DNA from: Polyangiaceae bacterium | GTDB lineage: Bacteria > Myxococcota_A > Polyangia > Polyangiales > Polyangiaceae | Direction of reading: 5' to 3' | Length of the DNA: 64,000 nt | NCBI GenBank assembly: GCA_020633235.1 | Contig: JACKEA010000002.1 | Coordinates: forward strand, 992,001 to 1,056,000 | In this document: one piece after another, positions 17,950 to 26,627 of the stretch | Layout: each line of letters starts with the position of its first letter | Position numbering within the stretch: position 1 is the stretch's first letter | Made by a program: the position numbers and the translations under genes | The notes under the pieces: model-generated | What the model saw: only the letters and a program-made list of their open reading frames with translations | Database searches by the model: none | What the model was told of the DNA's origin: nothing

Positions 17950-19059
17950 ATGATTCGTTCATTTTCCGCAATGATTTTCGCTGCTTCTCTGATCGCGCCG
18001 CTGGCCATTGGCTGCTCCAGCGACAGCTCTGGGGGCTCCGGCTCGAATCAGCAGCAGAACGGCCCCCGCGTGAAGATTGGCGGCAAGGCGGACAGCCCGA
18101 CGGCGGCGGACTGCGCGGGCACCGCGGTGGACGCCAATGGCGTGTGTCGCCGAGACAACGGACAGTTCGCTCCCTCGGTGTGCTGCGCGAAGTCGTCGGA
18201 GTGCGCGAACGCGACGATCGACGCCCAAGGTCAGTGCCGCGACACCGAAAACGGACAGTTCGTCCCGGCGGCGTGCTGCGACGCGTTGTGCGAGGGCGCG
18301 AAGATCATCAACAACTACTGCCGCTACGAGGACACCGGCCGCTTCGCGCTGGCGGCGTGCTGCGCGGACCAGTGCTTCGACCTGCAGCCCCCGGCGCCGG
18401 AAGAGGCCCCCGCGGGTAGCTGCGCGTCGTCCTGCGGCGACCAGGGCACCGGCGGCAGCTGCTGGTGCGACGCCCAGTGCGTGACCTTCGGCGACTGCTG
18501 CGCCGACTTCAGCGACAGCTGCCCGGAACTCACCAAGCCCGAGCCCACTGCGCAGAACAGCTGCGCGGGCGCCTGCGGCAACGCCGCCCCCAGCGGCAAC
18601 TGCTGGTGCGACGAAGCCTGCGCCACCCTCGGGGACTGCTGCGGCGACAAGGTAGCCAGCTGCGGCGGCGAGGGCTCCGACGCCATCGTGGCCTGCGAGA
18701 AGGACGACTGCGAGGGCACGGCCCTCGACGACAGCGGCGTGTGTCGCAAGACCGCGACGGGCCAGTATGCGCTGTCCGCCTGCTGCGCGCCCAACCGCTG
18801 CGCGAACGCCAACCTGGAGATCGCCTCCAACGGCCAGGCCCTGTGCCGCGACACCGAAAACGGCCAGTTCATCCCGATGAACTGCTGCGACGTCCGCTGC
18901 GAGAACGCCGAGCTCGATCGCAATGGCATCTGCCGCAAGACCGACAGCGGCCAGTTCGCCGACCCCGCCTGCTGTGCGGACCAGTGCTTCGTGGCGCAGC
19001 AGAGCGGCGCCGTTTCGAGCCTCGAAGGCTGCAACGGGACGCAGCAAGCGCCCCAGTGA
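17950..19059 (+). CDS. Cys-rich lipoprotein with two somatomedin-B-like domains and six GQF-CC repeats
   Basis: A 369-residue lipoprotein (lipobox LAIGC, Cys22). It has a striking 3-2-3 layout. Three units of the pattern C-x5-D-x2-G-x-CR-x4-GQF-x4-CC lie at about 55-80, 85-110 and 114-138. Two somatomedin-B-like knots follow (158-191 and 205-238; each with CWCD and GDCC). Three more GQF-CC units come at about 254-279, 284-313 and 317-342. The even Cys content implies dense disulfides, so it is extracytoplasmic. A weak inverted repeat (GTAGGTG/CACCTAC, 17891-17927) and a TATATAT stretch precede it. The ligand is unknown. Confidence 0.8.
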   Translation: MIRSFSAMIFAASLIAPLAIGCSSDSSGGSGSNQQQNGPRVKIGGKADSPTAADCAGTAVDANGVCRRDNGQFAPSVCCAKSSECANATIDAQGQCRDTENGQFVPAACCDALCEGAKIINNYCRYEDTGRFALAACCADQCFDLQPPAPEEAPAGSCASSCGDQGTGGSCWCDAQCVTFGDCCADFSDSCPELTKPEPTAQNSCAGACGNAAPSGNCWCDEACATLGDCCGDKVASCGGEGSDAIVACEKDDCEGTALDDSGVCRKTATGQYALSACCAPNRCANANLEIASNGQALCRDTENGQFIPMNCCDVRCENAELDRNGICRKTDSGQFADPACCADQCFVAQQSGAVSSLEGCNGTQQAPQ

Positions 19060-19072
19060 CGGCGAACCGCGA

Positions 19073-19125
19073 GGTTCCGCGGCGAGCCAACATCCCTGCG
19101 GTCGGGGTGTTGGCTCAGCCGCAGG
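19073..19125. repeat. Inverted pair of the dispersed repeat between convergent genes
   Basis: GGTTCCGCGGCGAGCCAACA (19073-19092) faces TGTTGGCTCAGCCGCAGG (19108-19125). Their CCAACA/TGTTGG ends point inward around a 15-nt loop. The second arm includes the stop codon of the minus-strand gene. It is probably a bidirectional transcription end. Confidence 0.6.
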
Positions 19126-21235
19126 AGTAGCGCTTCTCGAACCAGTGGCGTAGGCGCTCCATGGCCTTTCTCTGGGCCGCGGGCGCGCGGCGGGTGCAAC
19201 CCTTGGCTTCGGCGCTGCCCTCCTGCGCGCCCCAGCGGAGCTCCGGACAATCGTTGGGGTTATAGGCCATCTCGAAGCGAGCGCGCCGCTCGATGATCTG
19301 CGCGAGGGAGAGCTTCTGCTTCTCACCGTCCGAGCGCGGGTACTCGATGAAGCGCTCTTGAGCGGCGCGCTCCAGACGCTCGCGGAGCTTGGGCGTGATG
19401 GCGTCGCTTCCCACGAGCTCAGCGGCTTCCTTCGGGTAGGCGAGCAGCGTGTCGATGCCGACCAGCAAGCGCATGTCCCGACACGGCGTGCTGACGGCCT
19501 CCCAAGCGCCGGTGGTGTGGAAGATCTCGCGACCTTCCGGCATCTCCACGGGCGTCTTGCGATCGGAAACCACGGCCTCGGCGTTGTGGACCTCGGTCAC
19601 CCGCCGCTCGAGCTGCGCCATCAGCGCGGCGATCAGATCATCCAGCTCCTGCTCCGGTGGCGGCTGCCGCGGGCTGATGAGCCGCGAAAGCGTCGCGTAG
19701 AAGTCCGCCGACGCCATGCCCTTTTGTGAAAGGGAGAAGCCGCCGTAGCCGTCGGCCACGGCGATCTCGTCGTTGGACAAGAGCCGGAGCTTTCCTTCCT
19801 CTTCCACGATGGGGCGGAACGCCTTGAAGCCGAACCCACCGAAAGGGTGGTGATCGACGAACAGGAAGTTCCCCCGCCAAAAGCGGCGAATACCCACCGT
19901 GCCGTCGGGCTGCGCGTCCACCGCCAGGAGCTTGCCGGGCTTGTCGGCGGTCTGCGGGATCCACTTCACCAGCGTGAGGGTGTGGCCAAACGGATCCGAG
20001 AACACGACACCGGGCCTCAGGTGCTCGCGATCCAGAGCCACGGGATAGAGATCCGTCTCGTCGTCCCGAAGCTCCGTTCGCAGGGTACGCGCCGTCACGT
20101 CGTTCAACAGCCGTTCGCTCAGATCGCGAAAGTCCCAACGCGACGCCGCCCGCAGCTTGGGCGCACCTGCGTCCGGCGCCGCGTCCACGGTCTCGTTGCT
20201 CTTCCAGTCGCCACACTTGGGCGGCCCGTCCACCTCGCCAAAGCCACAAGTGTGGTGACCGAACGGCAGCCCGAGCTTCCAGGCGAAATAGGCACGCAGC
20301 ACGAAGGGCGCATCCGCGCAATCGGGGCGGAGCGCGAGCTTGTCGGCGTCGTCGTCCTCCCCCAGGCCCAGGTGATCGAAGAGGAAGTTTCGCTTCGCAT
20401 CCGTGAGCACGGGGGCGAGCCCTTGCCAGCGCTTCCCTTCCGGCGCGTCAAAGGTGCTGGCGATCCACGCGGAGTAGAGGTTCTCCGTCGCTCGCGTCCA
20501 CTCGCCCCGGGTGCGCCAGCGGTCGTCGCGATGCAGCCGCGGCCGTTGCTGCTCGCGCACCGTGAAGCGCTCGCACGCGAGCGTCGTGTCGCCCTCCTTC
20601 ACGACCGCGCGATAGCGCCCGAGAGCGAGCGGTTCGGTCTCCACCACGGAGAATGCCGCCGCGTGGTGCAGCTCCGATACGGGCAGCGCCTTCTCTCCCT
20701 TGTCGGCGAGCACCTGGATCTTGGCATTTTCATGTTGGTCCGCCGCGAGCACGACGCGTGCGCGCATGCCCGTCGCGATGGAGTCCGGGGAAACGAGCAG
20801 CCCGACGCGCGTCGACGAACGGCACTCGGCGGACTCGTGACGCGCGCGCTCGCGCTCGGCGCGGGCCACGGCGCGGCGCGCCCGCGCGGCCGTCGCTTTC
20901 ACGAGCTCGCGGTGACGGCACTCGCGGCACTCGGCCAAATACGCTTCGGCGCGAGCCAGGACGCCGCGCGCCAGGAGCGGAAGCTCCGGCTCGCACAACG
21001 CGTGGCCCCCGGGGCACGGCAGAAGCCGTCTATCGTGCTCCGCCGGGGGCAGCGCGGGCTCGACCACTCGGGGTGCGCTCGCGCTGGGCGCCACTGGCGC
21101 AGCCTGCGTCTGCACCGCGGACGTCGCGACCGGCGGCGCCACCCTGTCCGTCGTTCGCTCTTCCTCCGCGCGCGCACGGCTGCACCCCAGCGCCGCCATC
21201 GCGACCATGAAACCGAGCGAAACGTCGCGCACCAC
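19115..21235 (-). CDS. Large lipoprotein with a possible papain-like (Cys-His-Asp) core
   Basis: A 706-residue lipoprotein; GTG 21235 or ATG 21208 could start it, and both give the lipobox AALGC (Cys18 from the GTG). A Pro/Ala-rich linker and a charged helical region (95-140) lead to a large soluble domain. D305-C306-ADAPFVLRAYFAWKLGLPF, then FGH418TLTLV and LAVD440AQPDG, fit the Cys-His-Asp order of NlpC/transglutaminase-like enzymes; this is inference by eye. Codons 162-168 (VLAADQH) coincide with a copy of the dispersed DNA repeat. The substrate is unknown. Confidence 0.65.
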   Translation of the reverse strand: MVRDVSLGFMVAMAALGCSRARAEEERTTDRVAPPVATSAVQTQAAPVAPSASAPRVVEPALPPAEHDRRLLPCPGGHALCEPELPLLARGVLARAEAYLAECRECRHRELVKATAARARRAVARAERERARHESAECRSSTRVGLLVSPDSIATGMRARVVLAADQHENAKIQVLADKGEKALPVSELHHAAAFSVVETEPLALGRYRAVVKEGDTTLACERFTVREQQRPRLHRDDRWRTRGEWTRATENLYSAWIASTFDAPEGKRWQGLAPVLTDAKRNFLFDHLGLGEDDDADKLALRPDCADAPFVLRAYFAWKLGLPFGHHTCGFGEVDGPPKCGDWKSNETVDAAPDAGAPKLRAASRWDFRDLSERLLNDVTARTLRTELRDDETDLYPVALDREHLRPGVVFSDPFGHTLTLVKWIPQTADKPGKLLAVDAQPDGTVGIRRFWRGNFLFVDHHPFGGFGFKAFRPIVEEEGKLRLLSNDEIAVADGYGGFSLSQKGMASADFYATLSRLISPRQPPPEQELDDLIAALMAQLERRVTEVHNAEAVVSDRKTPVEMPEGREIFHTTGAWEAVSTPCRDMRLLVGIDTLLAYPKEAAELVGSDAITPKLRERLERAAQERFIEYPRSDGEKQKLSLAQIIERRARFEMAYNPNDCPELRWGAQEGSAEAKGCTRRAPAAQRKAMERLRHWFEKRYSCG
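20732..20750. repeat. Dispersed repeat inside a coding sequence
   Basis: ATGTTGGTCCGCCGCGAGC lies within the 706-residue lipoprotein gene and is translated on the minus strand as ARVVLAADQH-like sequence without breaking the frame. Confidence 0.55.
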
Positions 21236-21244
21236 GCCGCAAGT

Positions 21245-21817
21245 CTATCCTCTGCCCCGTCCCTTCGAAACCCGTGCCCACAAGAGGTACACCGGCAGCA
21301 CGACGACGAGCCCGGCGGGCAGTCCACGGACGTGTGCCAGTATCAGCGTCGCCGCCAGCGCTCCTCCGAGCCATGCCCACTCCGCCCAGGGCGCGCGCGT
21401 CTCGAGGTCGACGGTCCGAGCCGATCCACGGGCTGCACCCCCCCCTTCCACCGTGCTCCTGAGTCTCCGTTCCATCCCGCGAGCCTCGCTTGCGGACTCC
21501 AAGTGTAGGCGCGCGCTGCCTTCGCCCCCACGAAGCACGACCGTGTTGCCCTTCCGGGACAAGCCGACGCCCGGGCCGACCATCGCGGCAAGAGTCCATG
21601 CAGAACGACCGCGACGACGCAATACTCTGAACATCTCGCCATCGCCAAGAAGCGCCCATGTGTCGTCGACGGTGAAGCGACACGCGATCGCGCCGAAAGC
21701 GCAGCCGACCCAGCCCGGCCACCCGAGCATCGCGCCCAAGCTAATACCCCAGAGCAACCATGGGACGCCCGAGCGGGAGCGCCGCAACATCACACGCGGT
21801 TCACTCCTCGCTGCCAT
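21245..21817 (-). CDS. Two-segment membrane protein of unknown function
   Basis: A 190-residue protein. A hydrophobic hairpin near the N-terminus (about residues 17-45, VPWLLWGISLGAMLGW) and another near the C-terminus (about 148-180, WLGGALAATLILAHV) flank a basic soluble part with FRVLRRRGRSA and SARLHLESASEARGMERRL; this could be a PH-like membrane protein. ATG 21817 was chosen because it overlaps the end of the upstream gene by 17 bp, suggesting coupling. Confidence 0.5.
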   Translation of the reverse strand: MAARSEPRVMLRRSRSGVPWLLWGISLGAMLGWPGWVGCAFGAIACRFTVDDTWALLGDGEMFRVLRRRGRSAWTLAAMVGPGVGLSRKGNTVVLRGGEGSARLHLESASEARGMERRLRSTVEGGGAARGSARTVDLETRAPWAEWAWLGGALAATLILAHVRGLPAGLVVVLPVYLLWARVSKGRGRG

Positions 21818-22307
21818 CTCGATAGGCCAATGGCAAGCACGCGACCGAGCTTTCGGTCTCGCAGGGGTCCGTTGGGGGGCGGTGCTTCGACTCCACTTCA
21901 CAGCGGCCCCCAGGTTCTGGCGGAAGCGGCCCGGCCTCCGCTCCGAAAACCGCTTCGTAGAGCACATAGCCCGCACCTGCAATGAGGGCACCCTTCGCGA
22001 CGGCGGCGCACTGCACGGGATGTTTCGCACACAGCGCTGCAGCCTCGACGGGCGTCTCCAAGGGGCCAAGGAGCTTGGGCGCCACTGTCTTCACGGCGTC
22101 GGAGACGAGTCCCGCTTCCCGCCGTCCGGCAGGCTCCACGGAGCGTTTCTGCTGGTGTTGCGCGACCAGTTGGGCCGCACCTTGACTCAGGGGTTTCCGG
22201 GAAGCGGCAGGGCGCGGTGGGCTTGCCTCTGAACGCCCGGCGTAGTCTTCAACATGAGATTGGTTGTCGAGTCGTGAGGAGTGATTGCGCGCGATGGGGT
22301 CGGACAT
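21801..22307 (-). CDS. Hypothetical protein with one hydrophobic segment
   Basis: A 168-residue protein from ATG 22307 (MSDPIARNHSSRL). The first 65 residues are polar and likely disordered. Residues of about 85-125 (ALCAKHPVQCAAVAKGALIAGAGYVLYEAVFG) include a Gly/Ala-rich hydrophobic stretch, and the C-terminus is Cys-containing. An upstream ATG at 22364 is possible. It is paired with the membrane protein that overlaps its end. No family recognised. Confidence 0.5.
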   Translation of the reverse strand: MSDPIARNHSSRLDNQSHVEDYAGRSEASPPRPAASRKPLSQGAAQLVAQHQQKRSVEPAGRREAGLVSDAVKTVAPKLLGPLETPVEAAALCAKHPVQCAAVAKGALIAGAGYVLYEAVFGAEAGPLPPEPGGRCEVESKHRPPTDPCETESSVACLPLAYRDGSEE

Positions 22308-22417
22308 TGCGGACGCCAGTCGACCGCGCCTCGACACGGTTGCGTCTTTCCCGCGCAGCGTCAAAGGCCGGTGACTTCCCCCCGGCCGTGCGCTAGCGTT
22401 CCGCGCTGGAGGCCAGG

Positions 22418-22690
22418 ATGAACGTGTGGAAGCTCTCGGGTGCCGGTTTCGTGGTGTTTGCGCTGATGGTCGCGACCAGCGCGCGATCCATGGCCAGCGC
22501 CGCGCCCGTTCCGCTGGAGTCCCCGGACGAGGAAGAGTGCTACGAGTGGAAGTACCCCAAGTCCGACGCCTGCGGCACGCTCAGCGGCTCCACGGAGTGC
22601 AAGTCCCAGCCCACCATCGAGGGCTCGGACGACGACGAGAAGAAAGAGAAGTGCAAGCCGCAGAAGGGTGACGTCTGCTTCTGCGAGTGA
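22418..22690 (+). CDS. Small secreted Cys-rich acidic protein
   Basis: A 90-residue protein with a signal peptide (residues 1-29, cleavage near SAAP) and a 60-residue mature part with six Cys (ECYEW, DACGT, ECKS, KCKP, VCFCE) and a run of Asp/Glu/Lys in the middle. It would be a small disulfide-knotted exported peptide. The role is unknown. It converges on the Gly-rich lipoprotein gene, with a strong stem in between. Confidence 0.65.
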   Translation: MNVWKLSGAGFVVFALMVATSARSMASAAPVPLESPDEEECYEWKYPKSDACGTLSGSTECKSQPTIEGSDDDEKKEKCKPQKGDVCFCE

Positions 22691-22710
22691 GGTTCCGCGC
22701 CGAACCAACA
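22691..22710. repeat. Dispersed 20-bp repeat at a gene 3' end
   Basis: GGTTCCGCGCCGAACCAACA begins at the base after the stop codon of the small Cys-rich protein gene. The next stem (22720-22746) follows 9 bp later. Confidence 0.7.
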
Positions 22711-22719
22711 AGAAGCTGA

Positions 22720-22746
22720 CCAAGGGCGACGCTCGGCCGCCCTTGG
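22720..22746. terminator. Perfect 9-bp stem between convergent genes
   Basis: CCAAGGGCG (22720-22728) pairs perfectly with CGCCCTTGG (22738-22746) around a 9-nt loop. It lies between two genes that end at 22690 and 22760. There is no T-run, so termination is inferred from position and stem strength. Confidence 0.55.
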
Positions 22747-22759
22747 CTATCGGTTCGGA

Positions 22760-24214
22760 TCAGTAGTGGTAGTCGAGGGTGTAGGCGGTGCAGGCGTTGG
22801 ACTGCGTCGCGTTGACCCGCATCGTGACCTTGGCGGAGTCGTTCAGGCCCGGGCACCCAAAGTCCAAGCTCGCGTTGCCGGTGGTGGAGCAGCACCCCGT
22901 CAGGTTGCCGTCGCTCGTCTTGGTGCCGGACTTGCAGCTCTTGAAGGTCGTGGTCTGGTTGTTGTTGCACTGAGCGAACACGCAGACACGCACGCCCGCG
23001 CTCTGGGTCGTCACCGTCGGATCCACCACGCAGACGTCGTCGAGACCGTCGTAGTAGAAGTAGTCCTTCTCGCCTGGTTGGATCACGCCGTTGATGCTGC
23101 CACCTCCGAGGGCGTTGCAGTCGCTCACGGAGCAGCTGGTCTTGGGCGCACAGGCGAGCGTGGCTTGCGCGGGCGTGTCGTTGGGCTCGGGACCGGGATC
23201 CGTGCAGGTCTGACAGGTGCCGCAACCCTTGCTGGTCACCTCGTCCACGCACTGTTGGTCCCACTTGTCGCTGCAGCAGAAGGCGTCCTGGGCGCAGACG
23301 CAGCTCTGCACCGTGGTGTTCGTGCAGCCCGGGACGGCGGAGGTGGTGCAGCAATCGTTGATCGGCGTACCGCCGCTGCCCCCGCTGCCGCCCGTACCGC
23401 CGCTCGCTCCACTACCGCTGGTCCCGCCGGAGCCGCCGCTGCCGCCGGTCGCGCCGAAGCCACCGGTCGCGCCGAAGCCGCCGGTCGCGCCGCTGCCGCC
23501 GGTCGCGCCGCTGCCGCCCGTCGCGCCGCTGCCGCCCGTAGCCCCCGAGCCACCGCTGCCACCGCTGCCACCCGTGCCGGCGTCGCCGCAGGTCTTGGGC
23601 GCGCTGCCGCCGTTGATCAGGCTGTCGAAGAAGCACTTCACCGTCTCGGTCGGCACCGCCTGCTTCGCGAGCACGCCCTGGGCGCAGCTCGAGAACTGCG
23701 CGGCGCAGGTGAGCGGGTTCTGCTTGGCGCACTCGCTTTCGATCTGGCCCACCAGGCTATCGGACAGCGGCATGATGACCGCACCGGCGACCTTGAGCTC
23801 GTCCGGAATGGATCCGGAGTCGGAGAAGAACAGGCTCTCACACCCGGGAACCACACCGCCCAGGCACTCGCCGCAGAACGTGGTCGCGAAGCTCTTGTGC
23901 GCCGCCGTTGGCGTGAGGCCCTGGAAGGAGGACGCCAGGCAGCTGCCCGGGGATCCACCACCGTCGAGGCAAGTGCGTGTCGCTTCGATGAAGGGATCGC
24001 TCACGAGGCCCACGATGCCGGCGCAGTCCTTGACCAGCGCGTCGTCACACGGAGTCCCCGTACCGCAGGCCAAGACCTGATCCTCGAGGGAAGCGCACAT
24101 CTTCTGGCCGGGGGTCTGTCCCGGAGACGAGCCGCCATCGCTGCTGCTGCTGCTGCACGCGCCCACCACGAAAAGGGCGAGCAATGAGACCAAAGAAGCT
24201 CTGAGCTGGATCAT
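22760..24214 (-). CDS. Gly-rich repeat lipoprotein with Cys-rich module
   Basis: A 484-residue lipoprotein (lipobox VVGAC, Cys20). Residues 20-210 are a Cys-containing domain. About 212-285 is a GSGATG/GGSGG repeat linker. A module common in myxobacterial surface proteins follows (DCCTT, SCVCAQDAFCC, WDQQCVDEV, GCGTC), then a beta-rich C-terminal domain (PGEKDYFYYDGLDD) resembling pre-peptidase or PPC-type folds. It is probably an exposed, disulfide-rich surface protein. Function unknown. Confidence 0.75.
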   Translation of the reverse strand: MIQLRASLVSLLALFVVGACSSSSSDGGSSPGQTPGQKMCASLEDQVLACGTGTPCDDALVKDCAGIVGLVSDPFIEATRTCLDGGGSPGSCLASSFQGLTPTAAHKSFATTFCGECLGGVVPGCESLFFSDSGSIPDELKVAGAVIMPLSDSLVGQIESECAKQNPLTCAAQFSSCAQGVLAKQAVPTETVKCFFDSLINGGSAPKTCGDAGTGGSGGSGGSGATGGSGATGGSGATGGSGATGGFGATGGFGATGGSGGSGGTSGSGASGGTGGSGGSGGTPINDCCTTSAVPGCTNTTVQSCVCAQDAFCCSDKWDQQCVDEVTSKGCGTCQTCTDPGPEPNDTPAQATLACAPKTSCSVSDCNALGGGSINGVIQPGEKDYFYYDGLDDVCVVDPTVTTQSAGVRVCVFAQCNNNQTTTFKSCKSGTKTSDGNLTGCCSTTGNASLDFGCPGLNDSAKVTMRVNATQSNACTAYTLDYHY

Positions 24215-24316
24215 GAAGGAAACTCCTCGTGTGATTCGACGTCGCGCCTAGGCAATCGACGTGCCGCGAGGGGCCTCCTTGATTTCGCCGCGAATTCGTC
24301 CGCCGCCGGGATCTGC

Positions 24317-24346
24317 GAGATCACCCTGGGCCACGAGGGTGATCTC
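24317..24346. promoter_or_regulatory. Perfect 11-bp hairpin in a divergent intergenic region
   Basis: GAGATCACCCT (24317-24327) and AGGGTGATCTC (24336-24346) are perfect inverted arms with an 8-nt loop, between lipoprotein genes that start at 24214 (minus) and 24408 (plus). It may be an operator, or a hairpin in the leader of the plus-strand operon. Confidence 0.5.
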
Positions 24347-24407
24347 CGGCTTCCCGGTCGCCACGACTGGACGCTGCTCGCACCCCGCGGCAGGATTGCC
24401 CCTGCTT

Positions 24408-25568
24408 ATGGCTCGCGGCTTCCTGCTTCTCCCGGGCGCGCTCCTCGTCGCTCAGGGCTGCTCCCTCGTTCTCGGCGATGGCGGGCTTTCCGGAGGCGGT
24501 GGCCCTCTGGACGGGGGCCTCGAAGGAGGTTTCTCCCGCCCACCTCCGTCGCTGGTGGATTGTCGCGATCCCAATCACTCCGGCGACTTCGCCTGCCGCA
24601 CCATCGAGACGCTGGAGCCCGGGTCCGTGGGACAAGGCCCGGCCCCCATCTGGGTACAAAACTCGATCCGCAAGCTGCAGGTCGTTGGCGGCGCCATCCA
24701 CGCTGGAGAGCTGTTTCTCGCGGTGCGGAGCTCGGAGAACCTCGGGCAGGGCGGCGTGCTGGGAGTGGATCTCGCCACCGGCGCGCGGCGGCTCGTCTCC
24801 GGGACGCTGCTCACGACCGAAGGCAGCCTCACCCAGGGTACCGGCGATAACTTCGCGGAGCTCGCCGGCGTCGGCTTCGGCGGCGGGCTCTTCGCGCACA
24901 TCTGGCCCGAGTGGGGCGGCTTCACCGGGTTCATCTACGACATCGACGCCCACAGCGGCGATCACACCACCCGCACCATCGGCGACAAGTGCGAGAGCGC
25001 CCTGCCTCAGCCGCTGTCGAAGGAAGGCTGGATCTTTCCCGCCGTCGCTCCCGACACCACCGTGTACCTCGCCGCGGTGAACCTCCAAGGCGAGCACATC
25101 GTGCGCGTGCTGGGCGACGAGTGCGACCTGTTCGCAACCCTCACGCTCCCCGGCTCGCTGCAGTCGATGCGCTGGCAGAACGGTCAGCTGTGGTTGGTCG
25201 ACAACGCCGGCAGCACGCTGCAGTCGATGGACCTCAGCACGGGCAAGACGACCGCGGTGTCCCAGACCACGCCCGCCGTTCCCGGCCTCGAACCCATCAC
25301 CCTGGGCAACCAGTCCGTTGCGGTGGATGGGAACACGGCCTGGACGGTGGGCAGCGCCTTCGAAGGCGGTTTCCACTTGGTGGAGGTGAACGTGGCGACG
25401 GGCGAGCGCAAGCTCCACGCTGAAGACGTGGGCCCTGCGCGCACGAACGCGTACTTCCCCAAGCACGTGTTCGTGCACCCCACCTTGGCCGCCGTCATCG
25501 TGGTGATGGATGGCGCCGTCGTGCTCTACGACCCGGCGACGGACGAAAGCAACGTCCTCAGCTACTGA
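24408..25568 (+). CDS. Lipoprotein, first of two tandem paralogues
   Basis: A 386-residue lipoprotein (lipobox VAQGC, Cys18). After a Gly-rich linker, the fold looks beta-repetitive, with recurring pieces such as VVGGAIHAGELFLAVRS, GVLGVDLATGARRL and MDLSTGKTT, suggestive of a propeller. ATG 24408 was chosen because it sits directly before the signal peptide; the longer frame from 24261 lacks one. Its TGA shares one base with the next ATG. The two genes share the sequence plan and are likely an operon. Function unknown. Confidence 0.7.
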   Translation: MARGFLLLPGALLVAQGCSLVLGDGGLSGGGGPLDGGLEGGFSRPPPSLVDCRDPNHSGDFACRTIETLEPGSVGQGPAPIWVQNSIRKLQVVGGAIHAGELFLAVRSSENLGQGGVLGVDLATGARRLVSGTLLTTEGSLTQGTGDNFAELAGVGFGGGLFAHIWPEWGGFTGFIYDIDAHSGDHTTRTIGDKCESALPQPLSKEGWIFPAVAPDTTVYLAAVNLQGEHIVRVLGDECDLFATLTLPGSLQSMRWQNGQLWLVDNAGSTLQSMDLSTGKTTAVSQTTPAVPGLEPITLGNQSVAVDGNTAWTVGSAFEGGFHLVEVNVATGERKLHAEDVGPARTNAYFPKHVFVHPTLAAVIVVMDGAVVLYDPATDESNVLSY

Positions 25569-26617
25569 TGCCGCGATCGTTCTGCTGCTGGCTCGCCGTC
25601 GGGCTGCTCACGGGCTGCTCACTGACCTTGGGCGTGGACGAGCTTTCGCAAGGCGACGGCAGCTGCGCCGATCGCCCTGCCAGTGATCCGTGCCATCCCA
25701 TCGACGACCTCACCCCCGGCAGCGTGGGCAGCGGCATCGCCCTGCCCTGGGTCGGTCTGCCGCGCTACGAGGTGGTCGGCGGCGTGGTGCACGCGGGCGA
25801 GCTCGTGGTGGCCGTGCGCGTGCGCAGCAACGACCCGAAGGGCGCGTTGCTTGGGGTCGACGTCCAATCGGGGGCGCGGCGCCTGCTCTCCGGCTGGGTC
25901 ACCGATGCGCAAGGAACGCCCACGGAGGCGGGCTCCGGAAGCTACGTCGGGGATCTGCGCGCCATCAGCGAAGACGGAAATGGCTACCTGCTTCACTCCT
26001 GGCAAGGCTTCGACTTCAGCGGCCGCCTCTATCGAGTGAACCCGGATACGGGCGAGCGCAGCTATCTGGGAGACATCGGCAAGAGCGGCTGCCCGGACGC
26101 GGTGGCGGGACCCTACTGGCCGGATGACATCGATTCCCTGGTGCTCGATGCCAGCGCCGCGTTGCTGTCGACTTCCGGATTTGGTTTTGCCGGTGCGGCG
26201 CGAGTCAACGCGGACGGCTGCACGTCGATCCCCATCGATCGCGACGGCCCGTTCCTCTTTGCCCGGCGCACCGCGGACGTCGTGATCGCGGACACCAAGA
26301 CCGGCGCGCTCGGCACTTTGACCAACGACGCGCCGAGTTGGATTGGACAGGACGGCGTCGCGGTCCGCGCCTTCACGGTGAGCGGCGCGGTGGCGTGGCT
26401 CTACCGCCCCACGAAGCCGCCGTCCCTCACGCGCGTCATGCTCGACACCAACGAGCGCACGACCACGGAGCTCGGCGTCGGACCGGCGCGGGTCGCGCCC
26501 GAGCGCCGGCCCCACCTGTGGCCGCACCCCGACGGAAAACGCCTGCTCCTGGAGCTGGACGGCGCCATCGTGACGGTCGACCCTGCTTCCGGCCACAGCC
26601 GAACGCTATCTTACTGA
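25568..26617 (+). CDS. Lipoprotein, second of two tandem paralogues
   Basis: A 349-residue lipoprotein (lipobox LLTGC, Cys17) paralogous to the preceding gene: both have DDLTPGSVG-type and VVGG-HAGEL-AVRVRS-type blocks, GxLLGVD...GARRLLSG, and end with a D-x-A-x2-H/E-S-x2-LSY C-terminus. It is also beta-rich. Translation is probably coupled to the upstream gene (TGATG). Function unknown; a tandem duplication that has diverged well beyond half its residues. Confidence 0.7.
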   Translation: MPRSFCCWLAVGLLTGCSLTLGVDELSQGDGSCADRPASDPCHPIDDLTPGSVGSGIALPWVGLPRYEVVGGVVHAGELVVAVRVRSNDPKGALLGVDVQSGARRLLSGWVTDAQGTPTEAGSGSYVGDLRAISEDGNGYLLHSWQGFDFSGRLYRVNPDTGERSYLGDIGKSGCPDAVAGPYWPDDIDSLVLDASAALLSTSGFGFAGAARVNADGCTSIPIDRDGPFLFARRTADVVIADTKTGALGTLTNDAPSWIGQDGVAVRAFTVSGAVAWLYRPTKPPSLTRVMLDTNERTTTELGVGPARVAPERRPHLWPHPDGKRLLLELDGAIVTVDPASGHSRTLSY

Positions 26618-26627
26618 GCCCACCGCC

